Of a DNA stretch of 10,948 bases, positions 1 through 7,674 are shown piece after piece. The notes beneath the pieces are model-generated. The model worked only from the letters and a program-made list of their open reading frames with translations. It did not search any database and was not told the origin of the DNA. Position 1 is the stretch's first letter, and each line of letters begins with the position of its first letter. Source of the stretch: Pseudomonadales bacterium (lineage in GTDB: Bacteria > Pseudomonadota > Gammaproteobacteria > Pseudomonadales > Pseudohongiellaceae); NCBI GenBank assembly GCA_022360535.1, contig JAKSCP010000172.1, positions 1 to 10,948 of the forward strand, read 5' to 3'. Made by a program: the position numbers and the translations under genes.

Positions 1-615
1 CTGGCAAACATGCCCACCGCAGATTCTGAAGTACGAGCGGAAATAGAGGACATGGCGGCCGCATCCGGTTGGGAGTCGGTGCATCAGAGGCTGGCAGAGG
101 TAGATCCCGAATCGGCCGCGCGCATTCACCCCAACGACCCCCAGCGGCTGCAGCGAGCACTGGAAGTGTTCCTGATAACGGGTAAATCCTTATCGGAACA
201 TCACCGGGAGGAGAAATTGGCCGCAATCGGTCAGGAAGATGATTTGCCCTACCAGTTAGCCTGGTTTGCAATCCAGCCGGCAGACCGGGTCGTATTACAT
301 GAGAGAATTGGCCAACGTTTCCATCAGATGTTGACCGACGGATTTGTCGATGAAGTGCAGAATCTGTTTAATCGTGGAGACCTAACCGACTCACTTCCCT
401 CAATAAAATCAGTAGGTTATAGACAAGTATGGCAATATCTGACCGGCGAATTGGACTATGATGGCATGGTGGAAAAGAGTATCATTGCCACCCGGCAACT
501 CGCTAAGCGTCAATTGACCTGGTTGCGCAGCTGGCCTGACTTACAGCCACTCGGCGAGTCCCCGACCAATTCCATCGAGCGCATCTTGAATTACGTGGAT
601 TCCAACTCAATATAG
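1..615 (+). CDS. miaA: tRNA dimethylallyltransferase MiaA, C-terminal part (5' end outside window)
   Basis: The frame is open from base 1 and ends at TAG 613-615, leaving 204 codons of a protein normally about 310 aa long; the N-terminal P-loop part lies upstream of the window. MiaA transfers a dimethylallyl group to N6 of A37 in tRNAs that read UNN codons, in the cytoplasm. Family signatures are visible (numbered within the fragment): HPNDPQR at 43-49 followed by RALEVF, the RFHQML segment near 106-111, LPSIKSVGYRQVW at 132-144, and the basic ATRQLAKRQLTWLR stretch at 163-176. The first ATG inside the window (10) is internal, not the true start. As in E. coli, hfq follows, and hfq promoters are known to lie partly within miaA in that organism; I could not fix one here. 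Identification is firm. Confidence 0.97.
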   Translation: MANMPTADSEVRAEIEDMAAASGWESVHQRLAEVDPESAARIHPNDPQRLQRALEVFLITGKSLSEHHREEKLAAIGQEDDLPYQLAWFAIQPADRVVLHERIGQRFHQMLTDGFVDEVQNLFNRGDLTDSLPSIKSVGYRQVWQYLTGELDYDGMVEKSIIATRQLAKRQLTWLRSWPDLQPLGESPTNSIERILNYVDSNSI

Positions 616-815
616 ACCTTATCTCAGCGTGGAGCGGGAAGATTTTGGTGTGTTGAGGGTTTTTTGAGAGAGTTTCTCGAACTTTATTGGGCATACCCCA
701 GTCACACTAGAGTACTAACGCGATTTGGCCCGTTTACAGCAGCGGGCGTTCCTTGAAATGGCGGGCTTTCGGGTCGCTGGATTCAAGATATCTTAGAAAG
801 TTAAGGAGAAAAAAA
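616..815 (+). other. miaA-hfq intergenic leader (200 nt), no gene seen
   Basis: This gap holds no convincing coding frame. The frame running from ATG 753 into hfq is an in-frame upstream extension without conserved hfq sequence and is not used. TTGAGA at 664-669 resembles a -35 box, but I found no good -10 at normal spacing. A perfect 10-bp palindrome, AAGATATCTT, lies at 786-795 just before the hfq ribosome-binding site. A hfq promoter is expected here from family knowledge, but none is demonstrated by the sequence. Confidence 0.4.
803..808 (+). promoter_or_regulatory. hfq ribosome-binding site that decides the start
   Basis: AAGGAG at 803-808 stands 7 nt before ATG 816. It selects ATG 816 over the upstream in-frame ATG 753 and gives the conserved N-terminus MSKGHTLQDPFLN. 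Confidence 0.85.
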
Positions 816-1085
816 ATGTCCAAAGGACATACGCTACAAGACCCCTTCCTGAATGTACTACGGAAAGAGCGCATTCCGGTGTCAATTTATCTGGTGAGCG
901 GAATTAAACTGCAGGGACAGATCGAATCCTTTGACCAGTTTGTCATTTTGCTGAAGAACGCTGTAAGCCAGATGGTGTACAAGCATGCCATCTCCACTGT
1001 TGTGCCGGCACGCATGGTGAAAGTCCCCATGCAGGGTCAGAACGACTCCGGCGAAGAGGGAGGCGGCGAACCAGGGAACTCCTGA
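816..1085 (+). CDS. hfq: RNA chaperone Hfq
   Basis: An 89-aa Sm-like protein that forms a homohexameric ring, binds sRNAs and mRNAs, and promotes their pairing. The fold is almost identical to E. coli Hfq over the first 65 residues. Proximal-face uridine-binding residues are present (Q8, Q41-F42, and Y55-K56-H57), as are distal-face residues Y25, G29 and K31, and the rim is R16-K17-E18-R19. The Sm2 motif YKHAISTVVP lies at 55-64. The C-terminal tail after about residue 70 is short, glycine-rich and acidic (SGEEGGGEPGNS), as in many non-enteric gammaproteobacteria, and shorter than the roughly 102-aa E. coli form. The start at 816 rests on a good ribosome-binding site and the conserved N-terminus. 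hflX begins 13 nt after the stop, so the two are very likely co-transcribed. Confidence 0.98.
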   Translation: MSKGHTLQDPFLNVLRKERIPVSIYLVSGIKLQGQIESFDQFVILLKNAVSQMVYKHAISTVVPARMVKVPMQGQNDSGEEGGGEPGNS

Positions 1086-1098
1086 TTCGAGGTTTTGA

Positions 1099-2484
1099 TT
1101 GTTTTTTGAAAGGCCGGACTCCGGCGAAGTCTCAATTCTCGTTCACATCACGATTGATTCAGAGTCAGAACGAGACGACCCATCTGAATTTGAAGAACTC
1201 GCGCTATCTGCAGGCGCGATGCCGGTGGATTACATCACCGGCACGCGTCGGCAACCCTCCCCAAGTTATTTTGTCGGTACAGGAAAGCTTGAAGAGATCG
1301 CGGAAGCTGTGCGCGCTCACAAAGCGGAGCTCGTGCTCTTCAATCACGCCTTGTCGCCCAGCCAGGAACGCAACCTGGAGAAGCATTTGAACTGTCGGGT
1401 GTTGGATCGCACCGGATTAATCCTGGATATCTTTGCGCAACGTGCGCGGAGTCATGAAGGTAAGCTGCAGGTGGAGCTGGCGCAGTTGCAACATCTAAGC
1501 ACCCGCCTCAAGCGTGGCTGGACCCACCTTGATCGACAGAAAGGAGGTATCGGGCTGCGAGGTGCGGGAGAAACTCAGCTCGAGTTGGACCAACGCATGA
1601 TCCGGCAACGCATAAAGTCCATCAACAAGAGCCTGGACAAAGTGCGAGGGCAGCGCGAACAAGGGCGGCGGGCACGTAAGCGAGCAGAAATTCCTACTGT
1701 GTCGTTAGTGGGTTACACCAATGCTGGAAAGTCCACGCTCTTCAACAACATCACCGAAGCCCAGACCTATGCTGCAGATCAATTGTTCGCCACTCTGGAT
1801 TCAACCCTTCGCCGCATAAACCTGCCAAACTTTGGAGCGACTATCGTTGCAGATACTGTCGGCTTCATCAGTCATCTTCCACACCAATTAGTAGAAGCAT
1901 TTCGCGCTACCCTAGAAGAGACAGCTTCAGCCAATTTATTGCTGCATGTGGTGGATGGGGCGAATGAAGAGCATACTCATTTGATGGACGAAGTTAATGC
2001 GGTATTGCGAGAAATCGACGCGCAGTCCGTAACCCAGCTGCAAGTGTTCAACAAGATCGATCTGTTGCCGGATGTGCAGCCGCATATCCAACGCAATGGC
2101 GAAGGCAAACCTTTTCGGGTTTGGTTATCTGCAAAGACAGGCGAAGGATTGGATTTGCTAGAGCAAGCGATGACCGAGCTACTGGCTGGTACACAAGTCC
2201 GCGAAGAAGTTTTGTTGCGACCAGATCAGGCACGACTGCGCAGCCAACTGTATGCCAAAGAATTCGTGGAAAGCGAAAACATCGATGAATCTGGAAACTA
2301 TCATCTTGAACTACGCATGCCTGAGGCGGAATTTAGCCGACTGCTGGCTCAGCAAGAGCTGGTGTCGTTAAACCCGTCGGCAGGCGAGGAAGCTCAGCAA
2401 TTCTGGGCGGAGAAAGAGTTAACTGAGAAGGCAAAAGACGAGCAATTAGCGGAAGTTAACGCCGCAAAATACTGTGTTAACTAG
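1099..2484 (+). CDS. hflX: Ribosome-associated GTPase HflX (TTG start)
   Basis: A 461-aa GTPase of the TRAFAC/Obg-HflX group that binds the 50S subunit and can split stalled or stressed ribosomes. The N-terminal HflX domain (about 1-195) includes the YFVGTGK and FNHALSPSQERNLE segments, the family hallmark DRTGLILDIFAQRA (103-116) and the glycine-rich GGIGLRGAGETQLE (149-162). The G domain carries G1 GYTNAGKS (205-212), G3 DTVGF (252-256), G4 NKID (318-321) and G5 SAK (344-346). The start is TTG 1099: GAGG at 1089-1092 is 6 nt upstream, and the resulting MFFERPDSGE N-terminus matches the family, whereas the nearest ATG (1106) is out of frame. The C-terminus runs about 30 residues past the usual end as a charged tail (AEKELTEKAKDEQLAEVN). 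It is 13 nt from hfq and 53 nt from hflK. Confidence 0.97.
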   Translation: MFFERPDSGEVSILVHITIDSESERDDPSEFEELALSAGAMPVDYITGTRRQPSPSYFVGTGKLEEIAEAVRAHKAELVLFNHALSPSQERNLEKHLNCRVLDRTGLILDIFAQRARSHEGKLQVELAQLQHLSTRLKRGWTHLDRQKGGIGLRGAGETQLELDQRMIRQRIKSINKSLDKVRGQREQGRRARKRAEIPTVSLVGYTNAGKSTLFNNITEAQTYAADQLFATLDSTLRRINLPNFGATIVADTVGFISHLPHQLVEAFRATLEETASANLLLHVVDGANEEHTHLMDEVNAVLREIDAQSVTQLQVFNKIDLLPDVQPHIQRNGEGKPFRVWLSAKTGEGLDLLEQAMTELLAGTQVREEVLLRPDQARLRSQLYAKEFVESENIDESGNYHLELRMPEAEFSRLLAQQELVSLNPSAGEEAQQFWAEKELTEKAKDEQLAEVNAAKYCVN

Positions 2485-2537
2485 CGATAATTGGATAAAA
2501 TCGTCGTTCTGCCTCTGAAAAAGCTATGGAGAAACCA

Positions 2538-3749
2538 ATGGCTTGGAATGAACCTGGAAACAACGGCAAAGACAACGACCCTTGGGGTGGTGGTCGACGT
2601 GGTGGTGGAGACCAGGGTCCACCTGACATCGACGAAGTCATCAAAAACCTCACCAAGAAATTCAACAGTCTGTTCGGCGGAGCAGGCGGCGGTGGCGCCG
2701 GCACAAGTAGCGGGCAGCCATCTGGTGGCATGTCCCCCGGTCTCCTGGCCGGCATGGTGGCGGTCGCTGCCATTATCTGGGGATTCTTAGGCTTCTACAT
2801 GGTTGATGAAGCCGAACGAGGTGTAGTGCTGCGTTTCGGGCGCGTGCTCGATACTGTTGTGCAGCCTGGTCTGCACTGGAACCCACCGATTGTCGATGAA
2901 GTAAACCTGGTCAATGTGTCTGAATTGAACGCAAAGACTTACGACAACCGCGCCATGCTAACAACCGATGAGAATATCATCGACATCACGGTGACCGTAC
3001 AGTATCGCATCGAAGATCCGGTCAACTATGTCATTGCAGTATCTGATCCAGAGCGAAGTCTCGACAATGCAGCAGAGTCTGCGATTCGTCATGAAGTTGG
3101 CAGCAACTTTATGGATCAAATACTGACGACCGGACGTGAACAGATGGCGGCATCCGTTGAAGAGCGGTTGCAGGAATATATGGGCATCTATAATACGGGT
3201 ATTCGTGTGGCGCGGGTTAACGTTGTCGATGCACAACCACCCGATGCGGTGCGCCCAGCATTTGATGATGTGATTCGTGCCCGAGAGGATGAGCAACGTG
3301 CTCAGAACCAGGCTCAACAATACGCTAACCAGCGTATTCCTGAAGCACGCGGTGAGGCTCAGCGCCAAATTGAGCAAGCCAATGCTTACAAGCAGGAAGT
3401 GATTGCGAAAGCCGAAGGTGAGGCTTCTCGCTTTAATCAGCTTTTCATAGAATATGAGAAGGCGCCAGAAGTCACACGTCAGCGCTTATATATAGATGCT
3501 ATGCAAGATGTGATGACGGCAAGTAGCAAGATCATGATCGACGTGGAAGGCGGCAGCAATATGCTGTACGTGCCGCTGGACAAGATCCTTGAGCAAAATG
3601 CTTCTGCTCCAGGTCGCCTGGCCTCTGGGTCAACCCAGGAGCTGCGAGATCTGGCCAATCAGCTAGCCCCTTATCTCCAAGGGCCCTCATCCTCGTCTAC
3701 GGCGGTTGATCGATCGCGCTTGAATTCAGGCCGAGGAGGTCGTCAATGA
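2538..3749 (+). CDS. hflK: HflK, membrane SPFH subunit of the FtsH modulator complex
   Basis: A 403-aa inner-membrane protein with its bulk in the periplasm. With HflC it builds the large cage around the FtsH AAA+ protease and limits access of membrane substrates. Features in order: a conserved cytoplasmic N-terminus MAWNEPGNNGKDNDPWGGG; a Gly-rich linker (47-66); one transmembrane helix at about 68-88; the SPFH/band-7 domain from about 88, starting DEAERGVVLRFGRV; a long Ala/Glu/Gln-rich helical region at about 245-300; and a low-complexity tail ending GRGGRQ. ATG 2538 is preferred over the in-frame ATG 2526 because GGAG at 2528-2531 sits 6 nt upstream and MAWN is the family N-terminus. The stop overlaps the hflC start as ATGA (3746-3749), so the two are translationally coupled. 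Confidence 0.97.
   Translation: MAWNEPGNNGKDNDPWGGGRRGGGDQGPPDIDEVIKNLTKKFNSLFGGAGGGGAGTSSGQPSGGMSPGLLAGMVAVAAIIWGFLGFYMVDEAERGVVLRFGRVLDTVVQPGLHWNPPIVDEVNLVNVSELNAKTYDNRAMLTTDENIIDITVTVQYRIEDPVNYVIAVSDPERSLDNAAESAIRHEVGSNFMDQILTTGREQMAASVEERLQEYMGIYNTGIRVARVNVVDAQPPDAVRPAFDDVIRAREDEQRAQNQAQQYANQRIPEARGEAQRQIEQANAYKQEVIAKAEGEASRFNQLFIEYEKAPEVTRQRLYIDAMQDVMTASSKIMIDVEGGSNMLYVPLDKILEQNASAPGRLASGSTQELRDLANQLAPYLQGPSSSSTAVDRSRLNSGRGGRQ
3733..3740 (+). promoter_or_regulatory. Strong ribosome-binding site of hflC inside hflK
   Basis: GAGGAGGT at 3733-3740 lies 5 nt before ATG 3746, within the last codons of hflK. This near-perfect Shine-Dalgarno, together with the ATGA overlap, suggests coupled and roughly equal synthesis of the two partner proteins. 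Confidence 0.8.
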
Positions 3750-4615
3750 AAAATTTCATCGCTGTTGGGTTAGTATTTCTGGTACTGCTTCTTGCAGGTA
3801 ACTCACTCTTCGTCGTGAAAGAGACTGAACGTGCAGTCATGTTGCAGTTTGGTGAGTTAGTCAACAACGACATCCAGCCTGGGCTACATATAAAGATTCC
3901 CTGGGTGAACACGGTGCGTAAATTTGACGCCCGAATTCAAACCGAAGATTCGCCTGCTGAACGTTTCCTCACTTTGGAACAAAAGGCTCTGGAAGTGGAC
4001 TCCTATGCAAAGTGGCGAATAGTTGATGTGGGACAGTTTTATGTTTCAACCCGAGGTAACGTCGGTACCGCAGGTAGCTTGCTATCTGAACGAATCAACG
4101 ACGGCCTTCGTGATCAGATTGGTGCACGTACTCTAATCGAAGTAGTTGCGGGTGAGCGTGATGAGCTGATGCTTGCGTTGACTGAAGATCTGAATACTAC
4201 GACAGCTTCTGATATTGGTATTGAGGTCATCGATGTGCGTGTGAAGCGAATCGATTTGCCGGATGATGTGCGGTCTTCTGTTTACGATCGGATGATTACA
4301 GAACGTAATCGCGAAGCTCAGGAACTGCGTTCGCGCGGCGAGGAGTTAGCAATCGGTATTCGTGCCGATGCCGACCGTCAGGCGGTAATCTTCGAAGCAG
4401 AAGCGTATCGCGATGCTGAGCGCATCCGCGGTGAAGGTGATGCAGAAGCAACCGGTATCTATGCAGATGCATATAGCAGAGACACTGAGTTTTATGCCTT
4501 TGTGCGGAGTTTAAACTCTTATAAGGAGACATTTAGTTCCAAGGGCGACGTGCTGCTGCTGGATCCAGAGAGTGACTATTTCAAGTACCTCAAAGACGGG
4601 GTGCCAGTACAGTAA
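3746..4615 (+). CDS. hflC: HflC, membrane SPFH subunit of the FtsH modulator complex
   Basis: A 289-aa partner of HflK in the cage around FtsH. It has an N-terminal signal-anchor helix at about 4-24, then the SPFH domain opening FVVKETERAVMLQFGEL, and family segments DARIQTEDSPAERFLTLE, VDSYAKWRI, IGIEVIDVRVKRIDLP and, near the C-terminus, GEGDAEATGIYADAYSRDTEFYAF. It is about 45 residues shorter than E. coli HflC. The missing part corresponds to the Ala/Glu-rich insert after the DALN segment in the enteric protein, here reduced to LNTTTASD; this compact form is common outside enterics, so it is probably not a deletion in this strain. It is followed by a strong terminator at 4695-4730. Confidence 0.97.
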   Translation: MKNFIAVGLVFLVLLLAGNSLFVVKETERAVMLQFGELVNNDIQPGLHIKIPWVNTVRKFDARIQTEDSPAERFLTLEQKALEVDSYAKWRIVDVGQFYVSTRGNVGTAGSLLSERINDGLRDQIGARTLIEVVAGERDELMLALTEDLNTTTASDIGIEVIDVRVKRIDLPDDVRSSVYDRMITERNREAQELRSRGEELAIGIRADADRQAVIFEAEAYRDAERIRGEGDAEATGIYADAYSRDTEFYAFVRSLNSYKETFSSKGDVLLLDPESDYFKYLKDGVPVQ

Positions 4616-4628
4616 AGCAATATGAACA

Positions 4629-4666
4629 GCTTGGTCTTACAGCAAACCCAAAAGATCAGACCAAGC
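4629..4666 (+). other. Inverted repeat just after hflC
   Basis: GCTTGGTCT (4629-4637) and AGACCAAGC (4658-4666) are perfect 9-nt complements with a 20-nt loop. No T-tract follows, so it is not a terminator by itself. It lies 14 nt after the hflC stop and 29 nt before the strong terminator hairpin; it may protect the mRNA 3' end or help termination. Confidence 0.5.
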
Positions 4667-4694
4667 ACAACTAAAATCCATCAACACCATAGAG

Positions 4695-4730
4695 AACCTG
4701 AATCGCAAACTGCGATTCAGGTTTATTTTT
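4695..4730 (+). terminator. Rho-independent terminator of the hfq-hflX-hflK-hflC unit
   Basis: AACCTGAATCGCA (4695-4707) pairs perfectly over 13 bp with TGCGATTCAGGTT (4711-4723) around a 3-nt loop AAC, followed by TATTTTT (4724-4730). This is a textbook intrinsic terminator. The leading As also pair with trailing Ts, so it may work partly in the reverse direction, though no gene converges on it. Confidence 0.9.
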
Positions 4731-4793
4731 GTGGACTGTTTATAACAAGAATAAGCAACCTGTTTACAAAGAAATTACTGATATCGGAAACGC

Positions 4794-4979
4794 ATGTGGC
4801 ATGAGCTGGCGATAGCTTTTTGTTTGATGCTGGTGATCGAAGGCATATTGCCTTTCATCGATCCCAAACGTTGGCGACGAATGCTCATGATGATGGACCA
4901 GGTAGATGATACAAGTATGCGGCTTATCGGTCTGGCGAGCATGCTAACAGGGATGATCCTCCTGTTAATTATTAACTGA
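4794..4979 (+). CDS. DUF2065 family small inner-membrane protein (YjeT-like)
   Basis: A 61-aa protein with two predicted membrane helices (about 4-21 and 41-60) joined by a basic loop with the family pattern PFIDPKRWRRM. It resembles E. coli YjeT (DUF2065), which also lies between hflC and purA; its function is unknown. ATG 4794 is weakly supported by GGAA at 4786-4789, 4 nt upstream; the fit of MWHELAIAFCLMLVIEGILPF to the family start is the better argument. A different overlapping frame (from 4622) is rejected. hisZ starts 30 nt later, so the two are probably co-transcribed. No clear promoter was found between the hflC terminator and this gene. Confidence 0.88.
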   Translation: MWHELAIAFCLMLVIEGILPFIDPKRWRRMLMMMDQVDDTSMRLIGLASMLTGMILLLIIN

Positions 4980-5009
4980 GTAGAGACTAATCAAAGAAGC
5001 GGAACCAAC

Positions 5010-6203
5010 ATGACTTCTGCAAAGCGCTGGCTTTTGCCTGACGGTGTTGAAGAAATACTGCCGGCTGAGGCAAACAAACTGGAATCCTTGCGTAGAGAGC
5101 TCCTCGATCTTTACCGGTCTTGGGGGTATGAGCTCGTGATTACGCCACTTATCGAGTTTCTTGATTCCTTGTTAGTAGGCACCTCTCAAGACCTCGACAT
5201 TCATACTTTCAAAATTACCGATCAACTTAGCGGCCGAATGATGGGAATTCGCGCCGATATCACTCCGCAAGCTGCGCGTATCGATGCGAACTGCCTCAAC
5301 AGAGAAGCACCAGTCCGACTCTGTTATTCCGACAATGTATTGCACACCAAACCCAGGGGGTTGATGACTTCCAGAGTACCGATCCGTATTGGGGCAGAGC
5401 TCTACGGGCATTCCGGCGTTAGCTGCGATATCGAACTTATTTGTCTTATGTTGGAAACTTTGCGAGTAGTTGGGGTAGATGATTGTCGAATCGTACTGGG
5501 CCATGTGGGTATCTTTCGCTCATTGCTCGCTGAAGCGAATCTGGAGTCCGAAACTGAGCAGCGACTCTTCGATGCAGTGCAACGCAAGGCATACGATGAA
5601 ATCGATGCTGTGGTAGCAGATGCGGTTACTGACACAGATTTGCAGGAAAGCCTCCGGCAACTGACACGTTTGGGCGGCGACGAGAGTGTGTTAGAGCAAG
5701 CTAAGACCGTATTTGCTAATGCATCTGAAGCGGTTCAGGCTGAGCTGGGCGAGTTGGTAGCGATAGCAGAAGGCGTGAAACAGCGTAATCCGCACACTGT
5801 GCTGGGCTTTGATCTCTGCGAACTCAGAGGCTATGCCTACCACACTGGAATAGTGTTTGCGGCTTATACCCCAGGCTACGGCAGAGCGGTTGCCAAAGGT
5901 GGTCGCTACGATGATATCGGTGAGGTGTTTGGTCGAGCGCGACCAGCGTCAGGTTTTGACAGTGATCTGAAGACACTGGCGAAACTGACCAATCGAACAT
6001 TCCCATTGGCCAAGGGCATTCTCGCACCGCTGGATGACGACCCTGACTTACTTACCGTTGTGAGCAAGTTGCGCCAGGCTGGTGACATTGTCATTCAGCA
6101 GCTGACAGTCGAGGAGGCTGGCGCTGAGGAATGTGCAGCTATGAATTGTGATCGAAGAATCGTAAAGCAGGGCGACGATTGGGTCGTCGAAACAGTCGAT
6201 TGA
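5010..6203 (+). CDS. hisZ: ATP phosphoribosyltransferase regulatory subunit HisZ
   Basis: A 397-aa paralogue of the histidyl-tRNA synthetase catalytic core. It has no aminoacylation role; it forms a hetero-octamer with short-form HisG, activates it and takes part in histidine feedback control of the first step of histidine synthesis. Visible motifs are the N-terminal WLLPDGVEEILP, class II motif 2 around RADITPQAARIDA (R81-A82-D83), the HisA-like RGYAYHTGIVFAAY (273-286, where true HisRS usually has RGLDYYTG) and GGRYDD (297-302). The length and the lack of a HisRS anticodon-binding domain fit HisZ rather than HisS. AGCGGAA at about 4998-5004 precedes ATG 5010. purA starts 61 nt after the stop with no terminator between, the usual hisZ-purA pairing. 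Confidence 0.95.
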   Translation: MTSAKRWLLPDGVEEILPAEANKLESLRRELLDLYRSWGYELVITPLIEFLDSLLVGTSQDLDIHTFKITDQLSGRMMGIRADITPQAARIDANCLNREAPVRLCYSDNVLHTKPRGLMTSRVPIRIGAELYGHSGVSCDIELICLMLETLRVVGVDDCRIVLGHVGIFRSLLAEANLESETEQRLFDAVQRKAYDEIDAVVADAVTDTDLQESLRQLTRLGGDESVLEQAKTVFANASEAVQAELGELVAIAEGVKQRNPHTVLGFDLCELRGYAYHTGIVFAAYTPGYGRAVAKGGRYDDIGEVFGRARPASGFDSDLKTLAKLTNRTFPLAKGILAPLDDDPDLLTVVSKLRQAGDIVIQQLTVEEAGAEECAAMNCDRRIVKQGDDWVVETVD

Positions 6204-6229
6204 ATGGGCTGTAAGGTTATTCACTAGTA

Positions 6230-6253
6230 TTGAGAGAAATTGAGAGAACAGGA
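6230..6253 (+). repeat. Tandem 10-nt repeat and ribosome-binding site before purA
   Basis: TTGAGAGAA occurs twice in a row (6230-6238 and 6240-6248), immediately followed by AGGA (6250-6253), which serves ATG 6265. The repeated purine-rich unit may offer alternative weak ribosome-binding sites; no regulator-binding role is evident. Confidence 0.45.
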
Positions 6254-6264
6254 AGTTAATTGGC

Positions 6265-7557
6265 ATGGCTAAATCTGTAGTGATACTGGGTACGCAGTGG
6301 GGCGACGAAGGCAAAGGAAAGATTGTCGATCTGCTCACTGATCAAGCAGTTCTGGTTGCGCGATTTCAAGGCGGCCACAATGCTGGCCACACCCTTGTTA
6401 TTGATGGTCAAAAAACAGTTCTTCATTTGATTCCATCTGGTGTTCTTCGGGAGAACGTGCATTGCATCATTGGCAATGGTGTTGTGCTTAGCCTTGAGGC
6501 GTTAATGACGGAGATTCATGAACTGGAGGAGCAGGGCGTGCCTGTTCGTGAACGCCTGAGTATTAGCGGCGCTTGCCCACTGATCCTTCCTTCTCATGTG
6601 CGCCTCGATCAGGCGCGGGAATCGCAACAAGGTAGTAAGAAACTTGGTACTACCGGTCGAGGTATCGGTCCAGCTTATGAAGATAAAGTAGCCCGGCGGG
6701 GTATTCGTCTGGCCGAAACCCTAAATCCAGAACGCTTCAAGGAAAAGTTGGGCGAGCTGCTTGAGTACCATAATTTTTGGCTGGAGAAGTATTTCTCCGC
6801 AGATCCTATGGACTTCAATGAAACTTATGAAAGCTCTATGGCGCTCGCTGCCGAGGTTCAGCCTATGATCGCTGACACCATCGACATGCTACACCGGCAC
6901 CGAAAAGCCGGTGACAACATCCTGTTCGAAGGTGCTCAGGGATCACTGCTGGATATCGATCATGGAACCTATCCGTTCGTGACTTCTTCCAATACCACAG
7001 CAGGCGGAACGGCTACAGGCAGTGGATACGGACCATTGTATCTCGACTATGTACTTGGCATTACCAAGGCATACACTACTCGCGTAGGTTCAGGGCCTTT
7101 CCCAACGGAGCTTTTTGATGAAGTAGGCAAGCACCTGGCAACCGTTGGACATGAAAAGGGCGCAACAACGGGCAGAGATAGGCGCTGTGGTTGGTTCGAT
7201 GCTGCCGCAGTCAAGCTGGCAATGCGCATCAACAGTGTTTCCGGGATATGTCTCACTAAACTCGATGTACTCGATGGCCTCGAATCGGTTCGAGTTTGCA
7301 CTGGCTATCACGGAGTCGAAGCCACTTCCGGAAGTTTAATGGACAGCCAAAATTTTCAGAACCTTGAACCCATCTACGAAGAACTCCCAGGCTGGAGCGA
7401 GACCACTTCCGGCGCCAAAACACTCGAAGAGCTTCCAGCCAACGCACGCGCCTATATCGAGTACATCGAAGGCGCCATAGAGGTCCCTGTCGACATCATC
7501 TCAACCGGCCCCGACCGTGAGGAAACCATCACCCTCCGCCACCCCTTCGAAGCCTAA
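6265..7557 (+). CDS. purA: Adenylosuccinate synthetase PurA
   Basis: A 430-aa cytoplasmic enzyme that joins IMP and aspartate using GTP, giving adenylosuccinate, the first committed step to AMP. All key elements are present: P-loop WGDEGKGK (12-19) with catalytic base D14, GGHNAGHT (36-43) with H42, the IMP-contacting TTGRGIGPAYEDKVARRGIR (129-148), the aspartate-loop region ATTGRDRRCGW (300-310), and guanine specificity TKLDVLDGL (331-339). The length is close to that of E. coli PurA (432 aa). The start at 6265 has AGGA 11 nt upstream and the conserved MAKSVVILGTQWG. The gene is intact up to its normal end, and a mobile element begins 6 nt after the stop. No intrinsic terminator is seen directly after purA, so reading into the element is possible. 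Confidence 0.98.
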   Translation: MAKSVVILGTQWGDEGKGKIVDLLTDQAVLVARFQGGHNAGHTLVIDGQKTVLHLIPSGVLRENVHCIIGNGVVLSLEALMTEIHELEEQGVPVRERLSISGACPLILPSHVRLDQARESQQGSKKLGTTGRGIGPAYEDKVARRGIRLAETLNPERFKEKLGELLEYHNFWLEKYFSADPMDFNETYESSMALAAEVQPMIADTIDMLHRHRKAGDNILFEGAQGSLLDIDHGTYPFVTSSNTTAGGTATGSGYGPLYLDYVLGITKAYTTRVGSGPFPTELFDEVGKHLATVGHEKGATTGRDRRCGWFDAAAVKLAMRINSVSGICLTKLDVLDGLESVRVCTGYHGVEATSGSLMDSQNFQNLEPIYEELPGWSETTSGAKTLEELPANARAYIEYIEGAIEVPVDIISTGPDREETITLRHPFEA

Positions 7558-7563
7558 GCGCCA

Positions 7564-7578
7564 GGACACCCATTTAAA
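7564..7578 (+). repeat. Partial terminal repeat next to purA
   Basis: GGACACCCATTTAAA (7564-7578) matches the first 15 nt of the right-end palindrome (9040-9054) at 14 positions, but its second arm is missing (no TGTCC follows). It starts 6 nt after the purA stop and 33 nt before the full left copy. It may be a decayed REP-like unit or the remains of an earlier insertion. Confidence 0.65.
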
Positions 7579-7596
7579 CTTCCATTTCACTTCTTA

Positions 7597-7627
7597 GGAC
7601 ACCCATCTACTTTTTACTTGCGTGTCC
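7597..7627 (+). repeat. Left terminal palindrome of the RAYT element
   Basis: GGACACCCA (7597-7605) pairs with TGCGTGTCC (7619-7627), with one C-C mismatch, across a loop of about 13 nt. The outer 6 bp GGACAC/GTGTCC are perfect, and the flanking A7596/T7628 extends the stem. It is probably a transposase recognition hairpin, by analogy with REP and IS200/IS605 ends. Confidence 0.75.
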
Positions 7628-7674
7628 TCTTTTCTTGCACATTTCCAATTCCAAAAAACTTGCTTGTGTCACTG

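Noticed and set aside
753..815. N-terminal extension of hfq from ATG 753
   Set aside because: The added 21 residues are not like Hfq, and a good ribosome-binding site with the conserved N-terminus points to ATG 816.
2526..2537. hflK start at ATG 2526
   Set aside because: The conserved MAWN start and the GGAG 6 nt upstream support ATG 2538; the 2526 start would place the ribosome-binding site inside the gene.
2958..3377. A 139-codon minus-strand frame inside hflK
   Set aside because: It is antisense to a well-conserved gene, has low-complexity shadow composition and resembles no family.
4622..4804. A 60-codon frame overlapping the terminator
   Set aside because: It runs through both hairpins after hflC, has no ribosome-binding site and encodes no recognisable protein.
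7564..7627. Two GGACACCCAT copies read as the start of a CRISPR array
   Set aside because: There are only two copies at 33-nt spacing, the shared part is only about 10 nt, and no cas genes are present; the repeats match the transposase element ends.
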